Part shown: positions 39,776 to 53,606 of the stretch, piece by piece
Layout: each line of letters starts with the position of its first letter
Numbering within the stretch: the first letter of the stretch is position 1
DNA from: Labia minor
Taxonomy: Eukaryota; Arthropoda; Insecta; Dermaptera; Spongiphoridae
DNA: 64,000 nucleotides
Reading direction: 5' to 3'
Assembly (NCBI GenBank): GCA_963082975.1
Contig: OY720348.1
Location: 15,806,078-15,870,077, forward strand
The notes under the pieces: generated by a model
What the model was told of the DNA's origin: nothing
The model's input: only the letters and a program-made list of their open reading frames with translations
Databases searched by the model: none
Program-made: the position numbers and the translations under genes

Positions 39776-40398
39776 TTATATACTAGGCGTATATGTTACC
39801 ATCTATAAAATACTATAAAATAAAAAAAATTAAAATATATAAATACATATACAATACTTACAATGGATTGATTAATGGTAGGTAATGGAGTCGACAAACA
39901 CTTCAACCGGATCATCGTCTTCACTCCCTGGAAAACAAAGACCAATATGAAATAATGTTTTCCTGGAATAATTCATATTGGAAATCTACTCACCTGTTTG
40001 ATGGATCCGTAAAAGTGAAAGATTGCCATTAATATTGATCGATGATACATGAAAAACAAGAATAAAAGACATATCTATTAAGACTGAAAATAGATTAGAA
40101 TAATATTAAAATATTTCTTAAAAAAATACTTACGGCGGGGTTTTCACCCCTTGCAATCGCCCGAAGGATGATGATGATTTGGAAGTCATTATGTTCTTCA
40201 ATCTCTCTCTTGATTCTGGAATGGTGGACATCAAGTAAAACTAAAAAATTAAGAAAACATTTCACTTAGTAATTTAATATACGCGTGTAGTATCTTTATA
40301 AATTCATCAATGTAAAAATATCTGGATTATTTTGAAATGATATTGTATTCATAATTCTACTCACAGATGCGCTTATTCTTATTAGCTCCTTCCATCAT
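39776..40398 (-). CDS. Gene model A, copy 6
   Basis: Exons 40365-40398, 40134-40240, 39994-40074, 39862-39927 and 39776-39802. No exon difference seen. Confidence 0.38.
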
Positions 40399-41607
40399 TG
40401 CTTAGTGATCAGAGAGTATCATCATCCACGGGTACGCGAACATATCTGATAGTGATAGATAAAACATATGGTGATATATTAAAAATTAATTAAAACCTTT
40501 TTTAAACTTAAAAAATAATACTTGAAGAAGATAATAGTGAAATAATGTTTTTAATAGGTCTTCTATTTTATTTTATCCTTTTATAGAAATTTCTATAATA
40601 TACCATCATTAATTAATATTTCAAATTTAATTCAATGAATATTTATATTGAATAGTATTTAATAGAAATTGAGATATCTCTCTTAGGAATGGGATTGATT
40701 ATACATTAATGGTGTAATTTAATGAAATTTTGGACAGTAAGAGTACATGTAGATAATATTTTAAAATTTAAAATATTATTTCAAAATAAATTATTTAAAT
40801 AGTAGAAAAAATAAATAAAATTCTTACCCATTTTTTATTTTCCTTTTTAGTAACCTTCAAATTAGGTAGATGAAATCTTATGCTCGCTCCATTCCATTCA
40901 ATGTAGATCTAAAAACAAGGTATAGATTCATAATTAGTTTTGTGATTTCGAAATATTTACTTGTATATATTATTTATTATATCCAGTGTATTCTTCTATA
41001 TTGTAAGTTAGAAAAATCAAAGAATAATTAGTAAAAAACAAAGAAAGTTTTTTAGATTTATTTTAACATTTTTGAAGAAGAATTACTTTCACAAAAATTT
41101 CAGTTCTAACAATAAAGGCCATTTAAAAATTATGTAATTTTAATTATTTTTAAACATATTGATATTATTTCATGAAATATTATAGAAATAAAAATTCAAC
41201 TCACCGATGAGATGCCTTGCAGTCGTTGTGAAGTGATGCGATGAACCTTTGAACTGCCCCAACAAACCACCAAACCAAGTTCTTCAAATGATGCTCTTCA
41301 GACAATGAAAAGAAAAAGAAATAGAAAAAAAGATCATTAGTTAGAGTTGACTAGAATAGGAGAGAATAACGTCCCAAAAAAGAGGATATAAATTGTATTT
41401 CAATTGAAATATACATATAACCTACCGTGGAGGCTACTTCATTGCGCCCTGATGTCTTCCCTGTACAGTCTATCCTATGCCAGACCCAATTCTATGGCAC
41501 GGATGGCCATCTAATAATATTGTCTATCTTCGTGCAAAACACTCTTCTTGCTAGAAAAGATTGCAATCACGGAAACGGGAAAAAAAAAACACTCCCGAAC
41601 GCGCTTA

Positions 41608-42002
41608 TTAGACACAGTATGGTCTATTTTGTGTTTTAACTACCGAAGAAATGCGTAATTTAGAAGAAGAAAGAAAAATAAAAAGAAAAAGAAAAGCATA
41701 GATTAAGTGGGAAGCCGTTTGTGAGTATCTGTGAATCAGCTGAGAGTGACTTGGAGTTTTTGGATTACGATTGAACACCACATTCGTGGCAACCTGTAAA
41801 AAATGCCTACCTACCTACAATGGGGATTCATGGCGTCCTCCATAGTGGGAGGAACACTCATGAAAATGAGACTAACCTTAGCTCCAAGGTAGTCAATACA
41901 TCCTGGCGGGCTAATCCCATTAAGGAACATTGTTGAACTACCTTCACGAATGCCTGTCCAATTCCATAGAGCCACGTCCAAGCTACTTTCAGTGATACAC
42001 AT
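41608..42002 (-). CDS. Gene model B, unit 7 (longer C-terminus)
   Basis: Exon 1 is 41877-42002. Same arrangement as unit 5, with the stop at 41608 and ~103 aa. Confidence 0.28.
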
Positions 42003-42260
42003 TACTTTACACAAACAAGGGAATCGTCATTAAAAAAAAAAAAAATGACGATTTGGGAAGCACAAAACACATGCAGATAAACAATCCCTTAACATTTTCT
42101 GGCACATACCCGTCTCCACCCACTATATACTAAATAGAAAATACTAAAAAGGTGTTCCCTTTAATAGTTAGAAGCTTGCAAAAACCAAACACCTTTTTTC
42201 TATTCTATTCTAAAATATTAATAATTCATTAAATTTAATGTTTCTAGTTTCTATCTATAT

Positions 42261-42456
42261 TTATTGGCTACCACAAAGGTTTGGACGCGATGACTCAGGA
42301 GGCATTTTCTTGAAGCATTCCTTTATCTGTAAATCCCTAACAACAAACGATTAAGCCAAAAAAATAAATAATCACCCCCCATACGCAACCTATCAGGCTA
42401 ACAATTCTAAATACCTTTAAAGGAATTGATGATTCAGTAGATTGTAGATTTGCCAT
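42261..42456 (-). CDS. Gene model D, unit 7 (Leu to Arg)
   Basis: Carries the same Leu to Arg change as units 5 and 6. Confidence 0.27.
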
Positions 42457-44138
42457 CCTTATTCTTCTATCTTCCAATTATTTCTGTCTTCTAAGGTAGC
42501 ATCTGAAAAACTCTAATCTAACTAACTAACTAACAATGTTAAATTTAAAAAATTAATAGAAATATAGTATTTTTTATTGTAATATTTAAATTTTGTCAAT
42601 ATTTAATTAAAATCATTACTACCACTAGTGCCAGAATAATCAAAAAATATACGTTGAGTACTTATTTTTGGTGAGCTGTATTTATAAAATATTTTGAAGA
42701 AACCAATATTATTTGAAGAGAATTGAATTTGCCATCAGGAAAAAGATGATACATGAAAATAAAAGAAAAACAAAAGACATATATAAGATTGAGTATTCAA
42801 AATATAATACATTTTTTTTATAACAAAAAGTACTAACCTCGGAGTTATAAATAGGTTGCCCACTCGTAGTAAGTCACTCGACGATATCGATCAACTCGTT
42901 ACTTCTCACCATCACCCTCCATATATAGTAGTGGTCCAAATTTGTTTCGTGAATCCATGTTCTTTCAGATGAACTAATAGAGAAATTGAAAATATTTAAA
43001 TTATTAAATACACTTTTTTTTATATTCAAATTAATAATTTAAAACATTAAATTAAATTTTAACCTTATATTCTAAACTATGCATGACGAATTAAATATAA
43101 AAAATAATAAAAAAAAAATTGTCTTGATCATAGCTCTTTTGTTATTTCATGAATAATTATATAAATAAATATCATTAATGAAAAAAAAAAGGCATTTTTA
43201 ATTTTTTTAATTTAAGGAATACTTTCATATTAAATATTAATTTTTATTTATTTTGATAAATGTATTAATAGACAATTATCTACAGATATATCTATACTCT
43301 ACTATATTTATTTAAATTTATTGTTAGAAACTAGAATAAAACAAATTCAGTCGAATGTCAATTTCTTTTTCTTTTTGTTAATTTATGAATATTTATATAT
43401 CTATCGATACAACTTTTATTGATTTTCTACTTAAAAATTAATTGAATATGTAATTATAATTTTTAATTATATTTTGTTGATATATCAACTTTACCTCTGA
43501 TGAGATGTGATTGCTTTTTCTATATGTATCAGATATATTCTTCAGCCGACGACTTACATCAAACCATAACAAGCTAAAAAAAAAGGAACAATTATTTAAA
43601 TACCTTAACTCGTATAATAATAACATCAATATAGTAATTTAAAAGCATAAATCAATTTTTTTCCAAATAAATATCAACTATAATTCTATATTTTCTTACT
43701 TTTAATCACTTTTAATAATAAGCACAATATCTAATCTAGCCCCTCTATGTGTGACTTATTAATTCTTATTTAATTTAGGTACTCTGTTCTTTATTAGAAA
43801 CCTAATCAAATTGATTTCTTTTCAATAATAATATGAGAGATTGAATTTCAAGTGATTTATTTTTATTATTTATTTTATAATGCATTTTCACTGATATTCA
43901 ATAAATATTTTAATAAACTTGTCGATTTCTTAGAAAATAACGGATAGATATCAATATTAAAAAAATAAATAAAATTATATTGAAAAAATAATGATTTTTC
44001 AAGAGTTTATAATTATTTTAGATAAATTCAATTGCAATGAAAAAAATAAAAGATAAAAAAAAAATCACCCTGCACTTTTCTAGAATAAATTTTAATACAA
44101 ATACAATAAATATATATATTCAATATATATTATTGAAG

Positions 44139-44174
<36 letters not shown>

Positions 44175-46468
44175 ATTATTTAGTATAAGAATATTTAGTT
44201 ACACATAGGCAATTACGTTAGTATATATCAATTAAATATTAACTAATTCTCTTAGAATAGAGGATATGTTATAGAAAAAGTTCAAATTTATAGAACAAGA
44301 TGATTTATGCTCCAATTTCATTACCAAATTTGGGCTTCTATTCTAATATATACAAATAAAACAATTGAAAATTAAAAAAAATAATTATAGTAATTAATAT
44401 CAGAGAATTAGATTTTAAACTAATCGAAATGTTTAATAATGTTTTTAATCAACAAATATTATTTTTTATATTAATTATCTATTTCATCGAACTAGTATTA
44501 AAAATCTATTATTTGTAGTCTTATTTCGAAATTTAAATAAACGTTTTTCTTTTTAATATAAATAAAATTGAATTTTATTTATAAATACCTTACTTTATTG
44601 TTCAGGAGAATTCTGTCTGAATTGAATTTGATTTTTCTTATATATATATAATATTTTATTTTAATTCCACCACAAGTATTCTTATTTTATATAGAGAGAT
44701 AGTACTACTCCCAATTATCTAAACAATTTATAATTTAATGTTTTTTTATTTTATATCAAACCAGAAACTATCATGATTTATGTAAATGCACCACCCCCAT
44801 CCTTGGATATCAAGACTCACTATGAACAAGTCAGAACTCGTTCAATAATTTATATTAAATTAATAAATAATAATTCTAGTATAATTCTCAGAATTTTTAA
44901 AATATATCAATATTTAGTTTCATTTCCGACAATTAACCAAATATCCTTTCTTTTATTCTAATAGTTCACATTTGAATTGATTTAATAAAGTGATACCAGA
45001 TAATTTCATGACAAGAAAAAATAAAAAACATTGAAATTGAATTGAAATTGTAACTAAAATATTTATCGCCTTTAAATTAATATATAATAAATAAATATCA
45101 CCAATTTAAACTATTTTTATTTTTAAGTAATATCGGATAAATATTATATAGATTGGAATCAATTTCTAAAAGATTGTTATTCTCTGAATAGAAATTTCAT
45201 ATGAATTCTTCAATCTTAAATATTATGATTAATATTATTTATCTTCTTCACCCAACTACCTTATATTATATGTATCCTATTTCGAATTTAAAAAATAAAC
45301 GTTATATATTCTCTTAATATTACTATAAATAAAATTTAATTTTGATTATCTGTCTAGAGGAAATCAATCAATACATTCTTTATAAAATTCTTTCTGTATG
45401 TAGATAGCATTATAAGAGAGAATTTTAGTAATTTTTTTAAATTTTGTATTTTCAGTGTCGGGGATGGATGTCTAACTAAAAGGGGCTCCAACTTTTTAAA
45501 ATCTCCAATTCATAAATATAGTTCATTACCATCCAGTACGTATTTTAAACTCTAATTCAAATATTCTATTGAATTTAAAAATATACTATTTGTAAATAAA
45601 ATACTTATTGCCTTGTCTTTTATTTACAAATTTGTAATTCATACTAATCCTTTCAAATAAATGCCACCAATCAAAATTGGCTTATTTAACATTTTGAAAG
45701 TAATATCGGGCTTAAATTGTATAGAATCGAAATAATTTCAAATATATAGATATTCACTGTATAAAATTTAAATTTAACCGAAATTTTTGCATTTTACTCT
45801 CATCCTAAAATATGATATTTAATATTAATTATCTTCTTCCTCTAAATTTGCAATTTACATTATTTGTAGCATATCTCAAAGTTCAAATAAACGTAATTCT
45901 CTTTATATTTAATCAAATTTAAGGCATATTCTTTCTTTAAGATATTGGAAATGAAAAATTCACTGCGTTCTTTTTAAAAGTTTGTTGTGTATCTTTAGAA
46001 GAATTTCAGGAGATTTTTTTAAATAAAATATATTCGAATAAGCGTGTTTAAAATAAAATAAGGGCACCAAAAGTGTTATTATTTGAAAAATAATTATTTA
46101 CTCTACAGTTTTACAAAACTATCATCATTAAGAAATATTAATATTAATGATATAAATTTTATATACTTTTGAAAAAATATTATACTGATTTAATACATAT
46201 CCCGCCATCTATTGCGATTAGTGTTGACTACATTTAAAAGTTTTATTTTCAAATATTATTTTCAATATTATTCATATATATATATATATATATATAGCAA
46301 TAATTAAAATTAAAATTAAATAAATTATAATTAAACTGATTTAATATTAAAAATAATTATGATTCTATTAAAGGAGAAATACATGTATAAATCAAAAAAA
46401 TTGAAAAAAATCTCTCAACCAAGAATTGAAATCTAATTTCTAAATTATGATGAAATTCAAATATCTTG

Positions 46469-47091
46469 TTATATACTAGGCGTATATGTTACCATCTATA
46501 AAATACTATAAAATAAAAAAAATTAAAATATATAAATACATATACAATACTTACAATGGATTGATTAATGGTAGGTAATGGAGTCGACAAACACTTCAAC
46601 CGGATCATCGTCTTCACTCCCTGGAAAACAAAGACCAATATGAAATAATGTTTTCCTGGAATAATTCATATTGGAAATCTACTCACCTGTTTGATGGATC
46701 CGTAAAAGTGAAAGATTGCCATTAATATTGATCGATGATACATGAAAAACAAGAATAAAAGACATATCTATTAAGACTGAAAATAGATTAGAATAATATT
46801 AAAATATTTCTTAAAAAAATACTTACGGCGGGGTTTTCACCCCTTGCAATCGCCCGAAGGATGATGATGATTTGGAAGTCATTATGTTCTTCAATCTCTC
46901 TCTTGATTCTGGAATGGTGGACATCAAGTAAAACTAAAAAATTAAGAAAACATTTCACTTAGTAATTTAATATACGCGTGTAGTATCTTTATAAATTCAT
47001 CAATGTAAAAATATCTGGATTATTTTGAAATGATATTGTATTCATAATTCTACTCACAGATGCGCTTATTCTTATTAGCTCCTTCCATCAT
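46469..47091 (-). CDS. Gene model A, copy 7 (last before the insertion)
   Basis: Exons 47058-47091, 46827-46933, 46687-46767, 46555-46620 and 46469-46495. No exon difference seen. The next copy would need the end of unit 8, which is missing after 52411. Confidence 0.38.
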
Positions 47092-48351
47092 TGCTTAGTG
47101 ATCAGAGAGTATCATCATCCACGGGTACGCGAACATATCTGATAGTGATAGATAAAACATATGGTGATATATTAAAAATTAATTAAAACCTTTTTTAAAC
47201 TTAAAAAATAATACTTGAAGAAGATAATAGTGAAATAATGTTTTTAATAGGTCTTCTATTTTATTTTATCCTTTTATAGAAATTTCTATAATATACCATC
47301 ATTAATTAATATTTCAAATTTAATTCAATGAATATTTATATTGAATAGTATTTAATAGAAATTGAGATATCTCTCTTAGGAATGGGATTGATTATACATT
47401 AATGGTGTAATTTAATGAAATTTTGGACAGTAAGAGTACATGTAGATAATATTTTAAAATTTAAAATATTATTTCAAAATAAATTATTTAAATAGTAGAA
47501 AAAATAAATAAAATTCTTACCCATTTTTTATTTTCCTTTTTAGTAACCTTCAAATTAGGTAGATGAAATCTTATGCTCGCTCCATTCCATTCAATGTAGA
47601 TCTAAAAACAAGGTATAGATTCATAATTAGTTTTGTGATTTCGAAATATTTACTTGTATATATTATTTATTATATCCAGTGTATTCTTCTATATTGTAAG
47701 TTAGAAAAATCAAAGAATAATTAGTAAAAAACAAAGAAAGTTTTTTAGATTTATTTTAACATTTTTGAAGAAGAATTACTTTCACAAAAATTTCAGTTCT
47801 AACAATAAAGGCCATTTAAAAATTATGTAATTTTAATTATTTTTAAACATATTGATATTATTTCATGAAATATTATAGAAATAAAAATTCAACTCACCGA
47901 TGAGATGCCTTGCAGTCGTTGTGAAGTGATGCGATGAACCTTTGAACTGCCCCAACAAACCACCAAACCAAGTTCTTCAAATGATGCTCTTCAGACAATG
48001 AAAAGAAAAAGAAATAGAAAAAAAGATCATTAGTTAGAGTTGACTAGAATAGGAGAGAATAACGTCCCAAAAAAGAGGATATAAATTGTATTTCAATTGA
48101 AATATACATATAACCTACCGTGGAGGCTACTTCATTGCGCCCTGATGTCTTCCCTGTACAGTCTATCCTATGCCAGACCCAATTCTATGGCACGGATGGC
48201 CATCTAATAATATTGTCTATCTTCGTGCAAAACACTCTTCTTGCTAGAAAAGATTGCAATCACGGAAACGGGAAAAAAAAACACTCCCGAACGCGCTTAT
48301 TAGACACAGTATGGTCTATTTTCTGTTTTAACTACCGAAGAAATGCGTAAT

Positions 48352-48692
48352 TTAGAAGAAGAAGGAAAAAAAAAGAAAAAGAAAAGCATAGATTAAGTGG
48401 GAAGCCGTTTGTGAGTATCTGTGAATCAGCTGAGAGTGACTTGGAGTTTTTGGATTACGATTGAACACCACATTCGTGGCAACCTGTAAAAAATGCCTAC
48501 CTACCTACAATGGGGATTCATGGCGTCCTCCATAGTGGGAGGAACACTCATGAAAATGAGACTAACCTTAGCTCCAAGGTAGTCAATACATCCTGGCGGG
48601 CTAATCCCATTAAGGAACATTGTTGAACTACCTTCACGAATGCCTGTCCAATTCCATAGAGCCACGTCCAAGCTACTTTCAGTGATACACAT
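48352..48692 (-). CDS. Gene model B, unit 8 (shorter C-terminus)
   Basis: Exon 1 is 48567-48692. The A-run near 48366 is one base shorter than in units 1-4, so the frame stops at 48352, giving ~85 aa. Confidence 0.28.
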
Positions 48693-48948
48693 TACTTTAC
48701 ACAAACAAGGGAATCGTCATTAAAAAAAAAAAATGACGATTTGGGAAGCACAAAACACATGCAGATAAACAATCCCTTAACATTTTCTGGCACATACCCG
48801 TCTCCACCCACTATATACTAAATAGAAAATACTAAAAAGGTGTTCCCTTTAATAGTTAGACTCTTGCAAAAACCAAACACCTTTTTTCTATTCTATTCTA
48901 AAATATTAATAATTCATTAAATTTAATGTTTCTAGTTTCTATCTATAT

Positions 48949-49144
48949 TTATTGGCTACCACAAAGGTTTGGAAGCGATGACTCAGGAGGCATTTTCTTG
49001 AAGCATTCCTTTATCTGTAAATCCCTAACAACAAACGATTAAGCCAAAAAAATAAATAATCACCCCCCATACGCAACCTATCAGGCTAACAATTCTAAAT
49101 ACCTTTAAAGGAATTGATGATTCAGTAGATTGTAGATTTGCCAT
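48949..49144 (-). CDS. Gene model D, unit 8
   Basis: Returns to the Leu form of units 1-4. Confidence 0.27.
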
Positions 49145-50826
49145 CCTTATTCTTCTATCTTCCAATTATTTCTGTCTTCTAAGGTAGCATCTGAAAAACT
49201 CTAATCTAACTAACTAACTAACAATGTTAAATTTAAAAAATTAATAGAAATATAGTATTTTTTATTGTAATATTTAAATTTTGTCAATATTTAATTAAAA
49301 TCATTACTACCACTAGTGCCAGAATAATCAAAAAATATACGTTGAGTACTTATTTTTGGTGAGCTGTATTTATAAAATATTTTGAAGAAACCAATATTAT
49401 TTGAAGAGAATTGAATTTGCCATCAGGAAAAAGATGATACATGAAAATAAAAGAAAAACAAAAGACATATATAAGATTGAGTATTCAAAATATAATACAT
49501 TTTTTTTATAACAAAAAGTACTAACCTCGGAGTTATAAATAGGTTGCCCACTCGTAGTAAGTCACTCGACGATATCGATCAACTCGTACTTCTCACCATC
49601 ACCCTCCATATATAGTAGTGGTCCAAATTTGTTTCGTGAATCCATGTTCTTTCAGATGAACTAATAGAGAAATTGAAAATATTTAAATTATTAAATACAC
49701 TTTTTTTTTATATTCAAATTAATAATTTAAAACATTAAATTAAATTTTAACCTTATATTCTAAACTATGCATGACGAATTAAATATAAAAAATAATAAAA
49801 AAAAAATTGTCTTGATCATAGCTCTTTTGTTATTTCATGAATAATTATATAAATAAATTTCATTAATGAAAAAAAAAGCCATTTTTAATTTTTTTAATTT
49901 AAGGAATACTTTCATATTAAATATTAATTTTTATTTATTTTGATAAATGTATTAATAGACAATTATCTACAGATATATCTATACTCTACTATATTTATTT
50001 AAATTTATTGTTAGAAACTAGAATAAAACAAATTCAGTCGAATGTCAATTTCTTTTTCTTTTTGTTAATTTATGAATATTTATATATCTATCGATACAAC
50101 TTTTATTGATTTTCTACTTAAAAATTAATTGAATATGTAATTATAATTTTTAATTATATTTTGTTGATATATCAACTTTACCTCTGATGAGATGTGATTG
50201 CTTTTTCTATATGTATCAGATATATTCTTCAGCCGACGACTTACATCAAACCATAACAAGCTAAAAAAAAAAGGAACAATTATTTAAATACCTTAACTCG
50301 TATAATAATAACATCAATATAGTAATTTAAAAGCATAAATCAATTTTTTTCCAAATAAATATCAACTATAATTCTATATTTTCTTACTTTTAATCACTTT
50401 TAATAATAAGCACAATATCTAATCTAGCCCCTCTATGTGTGACTTATTAATTCTTATTTAATTTAGGTACTCTGTTCTTTATTAGAAACCTAATCAAATT
50501 GATTTCTTTTCAATAATAATATGAGAGATTGAATTTCAAGTGATTTATTTTTATTATTTATTTTATAATGCATTTTCACTGATATTCAATAAATATTTTA
50601 ATAAACTTGTCGATTTCTTAGAAAATAACGGATAGATATCAATATTAAAAAAATAAATAAAATTATATTGAAAAAATAATGATTTTTCAAGAGTTTATAA
50701 TTATTTTAGATAAATTCAATTGCAATGAAAAAAATAAAAGATAAAAAAAAAATCACCCTGCACTTTTCTAGAATAAATTTTAATACAAATACAATAAATA
50801 TATATATTCAATATATATTATTGAAG

Positions 50827-50864
<38 letters not shown>

Positions 50865-52410
50865 ATTATTTAGTATAAGAATATTTAGTTACACATAGGC
50901 AATTACGTTAGTATATATCAATTAAATATTAACTAATTCTCTTAGAATAGAGGATATGTTATAGAAAAAGTTCAAATTTATAGAACAAGATGATTTATGC
51001 TCCAATTTCATTACCAAATTTGGGCTTCTATTCTAATATATACAAATAAAACAATTGAAAATTAAAAAAAATAATTATAGTAATTAATATCAGAGAATTA
51101 GATTTTAAACTAATCGAAATCTTTAATAATGTTTTTAATCAACAAATATTATTTTTTATATTAATTATCTATTTCATCGAACTAGTATTAAAAATCTATT
51201 ATTTGTAGTCTTATTTCGAAATTTAAATAAACGTTTTTCTTTTTAATATAAATAAAATTGAATTTTATTTATAAATACCTTACTTTATTGTTCAGGAGAA
51301 TTCTGTCTGAATTGAATTTGATTTTTCTTATATATATATAATATTTTATTTTAATTCCACCACAAGTATTCTTATTTTATATAGAGAGATAGTACTACTC
51401 CCAATTATCTAAACAATTTATAATTTAATGTTTTTTTATTTTATATCAAACCAGAAACTATCATGATTTATGTAAATGCACCACCCCCATCCTTGGATAT
51501 CAAGACTCACTATGAACAAGTCAGAACTCGTTCAATAATTTATATTAAATTAATAAATAATAATTCTAGTATAATTCTCAGAATTTTTAAAATATATCAA
51601 TATTTAGTTTCATTTCCGACAATTAACCAAATATCCTTTCTTTTATTCTAATAGTTCACATTTGAATTGATTTAATAAAGTGATACCAGATAATTTCATG
51701 ACAAGAAAAAATAAAAAACATTGAAATTGAATTGAAATTGTAACTAAAATATTTATCGCCTTTAAATTAATATATAATAAATAAATATCACCAATTTAAA
51801 CTATTTTTATTTTTAAGTAATATCGGATAAATATTATATAGATTGGAATCAATTTCTAAAAGATTGTTATTCTCTGAATAGAAATTTCATATGAATTCTT
51901 CAATCTTAAATATTATGATTAATATTATTTATCTTCTTCACCCAACTACAATATATTATATGTATCCTATTTCGAATTTAAAAAATAAACGTTATATATT
52001 CTCTTAATATTACTATAAATAAAATTTAATTTTGATTATCTGTCTAGAGGAAATCAATCAATACATTCTTTATAAAATTCTTTCTGTATGTAGATAGCAT
52101 TATAAGAGAGAATTTTAGTAATTTTTTTAAATTTTGTATTTTCAGTGTCGGGGATGGATGTCTAACTAAAAGGGGCTCCAACTTTTTAAAATCTCCAATT
52201 CATAAATATAGTTCATTACCATCCAGTACGTATTTTAAACTCTAATTCAAATATTCTATTGAATTTAAAAATATACTATTTGTAAATAAAATACTTATTG
52301 CCTTGTCTTTTATTTACAAATTTGTAATTCATACTAATCCTTTCAAATAAATGCCACCAATCAAAATTGGCTTATTTAACATTTTGAAAGTAATATCGGG
52401 CTTAAATTGT

Positions 52411-52441
52411 AGTACCGGGACTTCGAGCCTCGGCTCGGTAC
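52411..52441. repeat. GC-rich imperfect hairpin at the insertion's left end
   Basis: GTACCG (52412-) and CGGTAC close a ~30-base imperfect palindrome with an inner CGAG/CTCG. Related motifs recur at 52494 (ACCTGGGACACCGAGC), 58746 (ACCTGGGACACCGAAC) and 59280 (ACCGGGACCCCGAGCC). It stands out sharply from the AT-rich surroundings. Confidence 0.55.
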
Positions 52442-52717
52442 TTAGGTTAAAAAAAATGTTTCATTATTTTTGGGTTTGACTGGTAATATTAATACCTGGG
52501 ACACCGAGCTGATATCCAATTCTTTAATTATTTATTACAATTATTAAATGTTGTATCATTGCACGTATCTGTTTAAAATGAATGGAATTATATTGTAAAT
52601 ATTATTGTAAATATATTGTAAACGATTTATTGTTGCCCAAAGAAAGGGCAGATGTAGATCTTAATAGGAAAATAAAAAAAAAAAAAATCTGATTAAAATG
52701 AATTCAACCTGGATCCT

Positions 52718-52768
52718 CAGTGGCGCAACCAGGGGGGGGGGTTTGGGGGGTTATCCCCCCCCCCAGGA
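52718..52768. repeat. CAGTGGCG-type terminal sequence with G-run/C-run (hAT-like end)
   Basis: CAGTGGCGCAACCAGG is followed by G10, TTT, G6, TTAT and C10. CAGTGGCG... ends followed by G-runs are typical of non-autonomous hAT-like elements. A partial counterpart (C-run, then CCAGGATCAAATCCTGG) is at 57955-57984, but no matching complete end or duplication was found. Confidence 0.4.
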
Positions 52769-53600
52769 GAGAAAAATATAAATTGCTGTATATTATGTAA
52801 TATATTATAAATAGAAAAGTAAAAACATAATCCTTCTTTTTATTTGAAATAAAAATAATTCTTAAATAATTCTTAGTGTATAATACGATTATTTTATTTT
52901 AAAAAAATTTTAACAAAAATAAAACTTGCTTATTTTTTCGTACAGAATTAATTATAAGAAATAAAAAATTATTTTATTATTTCTCCTAAATCATAAAAAA
53001 CAAAAGACTCAATATAAGATTACTAGATGATTGTGAGATTTTCCAATTTGACTATTATTTAAATACTAACTGCTCCGAGCGCCTCCCCCTGTACCCCCGA
53101 GTGATACATAGTATTTGGTTGAAAGTCTGTATGTAAAAGGTTTTCATCCATTTTGTTTCAATCAGTATAAGTAGATAAGACATATTTGTTTTCTTGGAAA
53201 ATATATTTTAATTTAATCACACAGTAAATTAATTATATATTATTATTGTATATGTTATATTTATCTAACTCTGTGTCTATACAGTTTTCGAAAGTTCTTA
53301 GCCGCAGCATCCACTTTTCTCTAAGAGTCCCTATCCTGAGCTACAACCAAATCCTACCCTGTCCCATCTCTCCCATGTCCCTTCCTTCATTGTCCACCCA
53401 CCTTGGTCTTTGGTCTTCCACCGGATGTTTCCCAATATTTGTGGCTCTTTATTTTACATATATATGTATAAAACATGATAACGATTAAAACGAATGTTTA
53501 ATAATAATGACGAAGTAAACGCCTATTATAATAATAGCAGACCCGGAAAAGCTTCGCTTTTGCATGTGTGTCTGTATACATATCTACGTATATGATAACT
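52769..53600. other. AT-rich stretch, no gene seen
   Basis: A 66-80 codon open stretch at 53246-53488 on the plus strand lacks any recognisable feature. An ACCCGGAAAAGCTTCGC motif near 53540 resembles invertebrate interspersed repeats. Nothing else can be supported. Confidence 0.4.
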
Positions 53601-53606
53601 GAACAC

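Larger units (their letters stand above)
33461..40154. repeat. Array unit 6 (6694 bp)
   Basis: Shares the unit 5-7 variants. With unit 7 alone it shares CGAAATGTTTAATAATG near 37735 and AACTACCTTATATT near 38563. Private changes are several single-base run expansions between 34345 and 34930 and an 11-base deletion near 36907 next to gene model C. Confidence 0.95.
40155..46847. repeat. Array unit 7 (6693 bp)
   Basis: Carries the unit 5-7 and 6-7 variant sets. It shares GAACCTTTGAAC near 41245 with unit 8 (others GAACCTCTGAAC). Confidence 0.95.
1..52411. repeat. Tandem array of a ~6.69 kb unit, 7.8 copies
   Basis: The motif AATCGCCCGAAGGATGATGA recurs at 1, 6684, 13373, 20070, 26767, 33461, 40155 and 46848, giving periods of 6683, 6689, 6697, 6697, 6694, 6694 and 6693. 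Everything between recurs in the same order and orientation with only scattered substitutions and small length changes, mostly in A/T runs and AT microsatellites. The array begins before base 1 and is cut at 52411 by foreign DNA. It is not rDNA or a histone cluster: there are no rRNA-like segments and no long ORFs. Minus-strand splice-bounded blocks suggest that each unit carries small spliced genes. A non-coding macrosatellite remains possible. Confidence 0.97.
46848..52411. repeat. Array unit 8, cut short by an insertion
   Basis: Near-identical to the other units until ...CTTAAATTGTA at 52411, where foreign sequence begins. The next unit base (TAGAATCGAAATAATTTCA) is found at 61002. Private changes include CGTACTTCTC near 49585 (one T fewer) and ATTTCATTAATG near 49857. 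The last ~1.1 kb of the unit is not present here as a near-identical copy. Confidence 0.93.

Noticed and set aside
1-52411. CRISPR array, rDNA or histone cluster
   Set aside because: The period is far too long for CRISPR; no rRNA-like or histone-like sequence is present in any frame.
1-52411. Assembly artefact (one unit repeated by the assembler)
   Set aside because: Units have different lengths and nested variants shared by neighbours, which duplication of one consensus would not give. Read depth still needs checking.
53246-53488. 80-codon plus-strand frame
   Set aside because: No recognisable features, splice context or repeat-family protein similarity.
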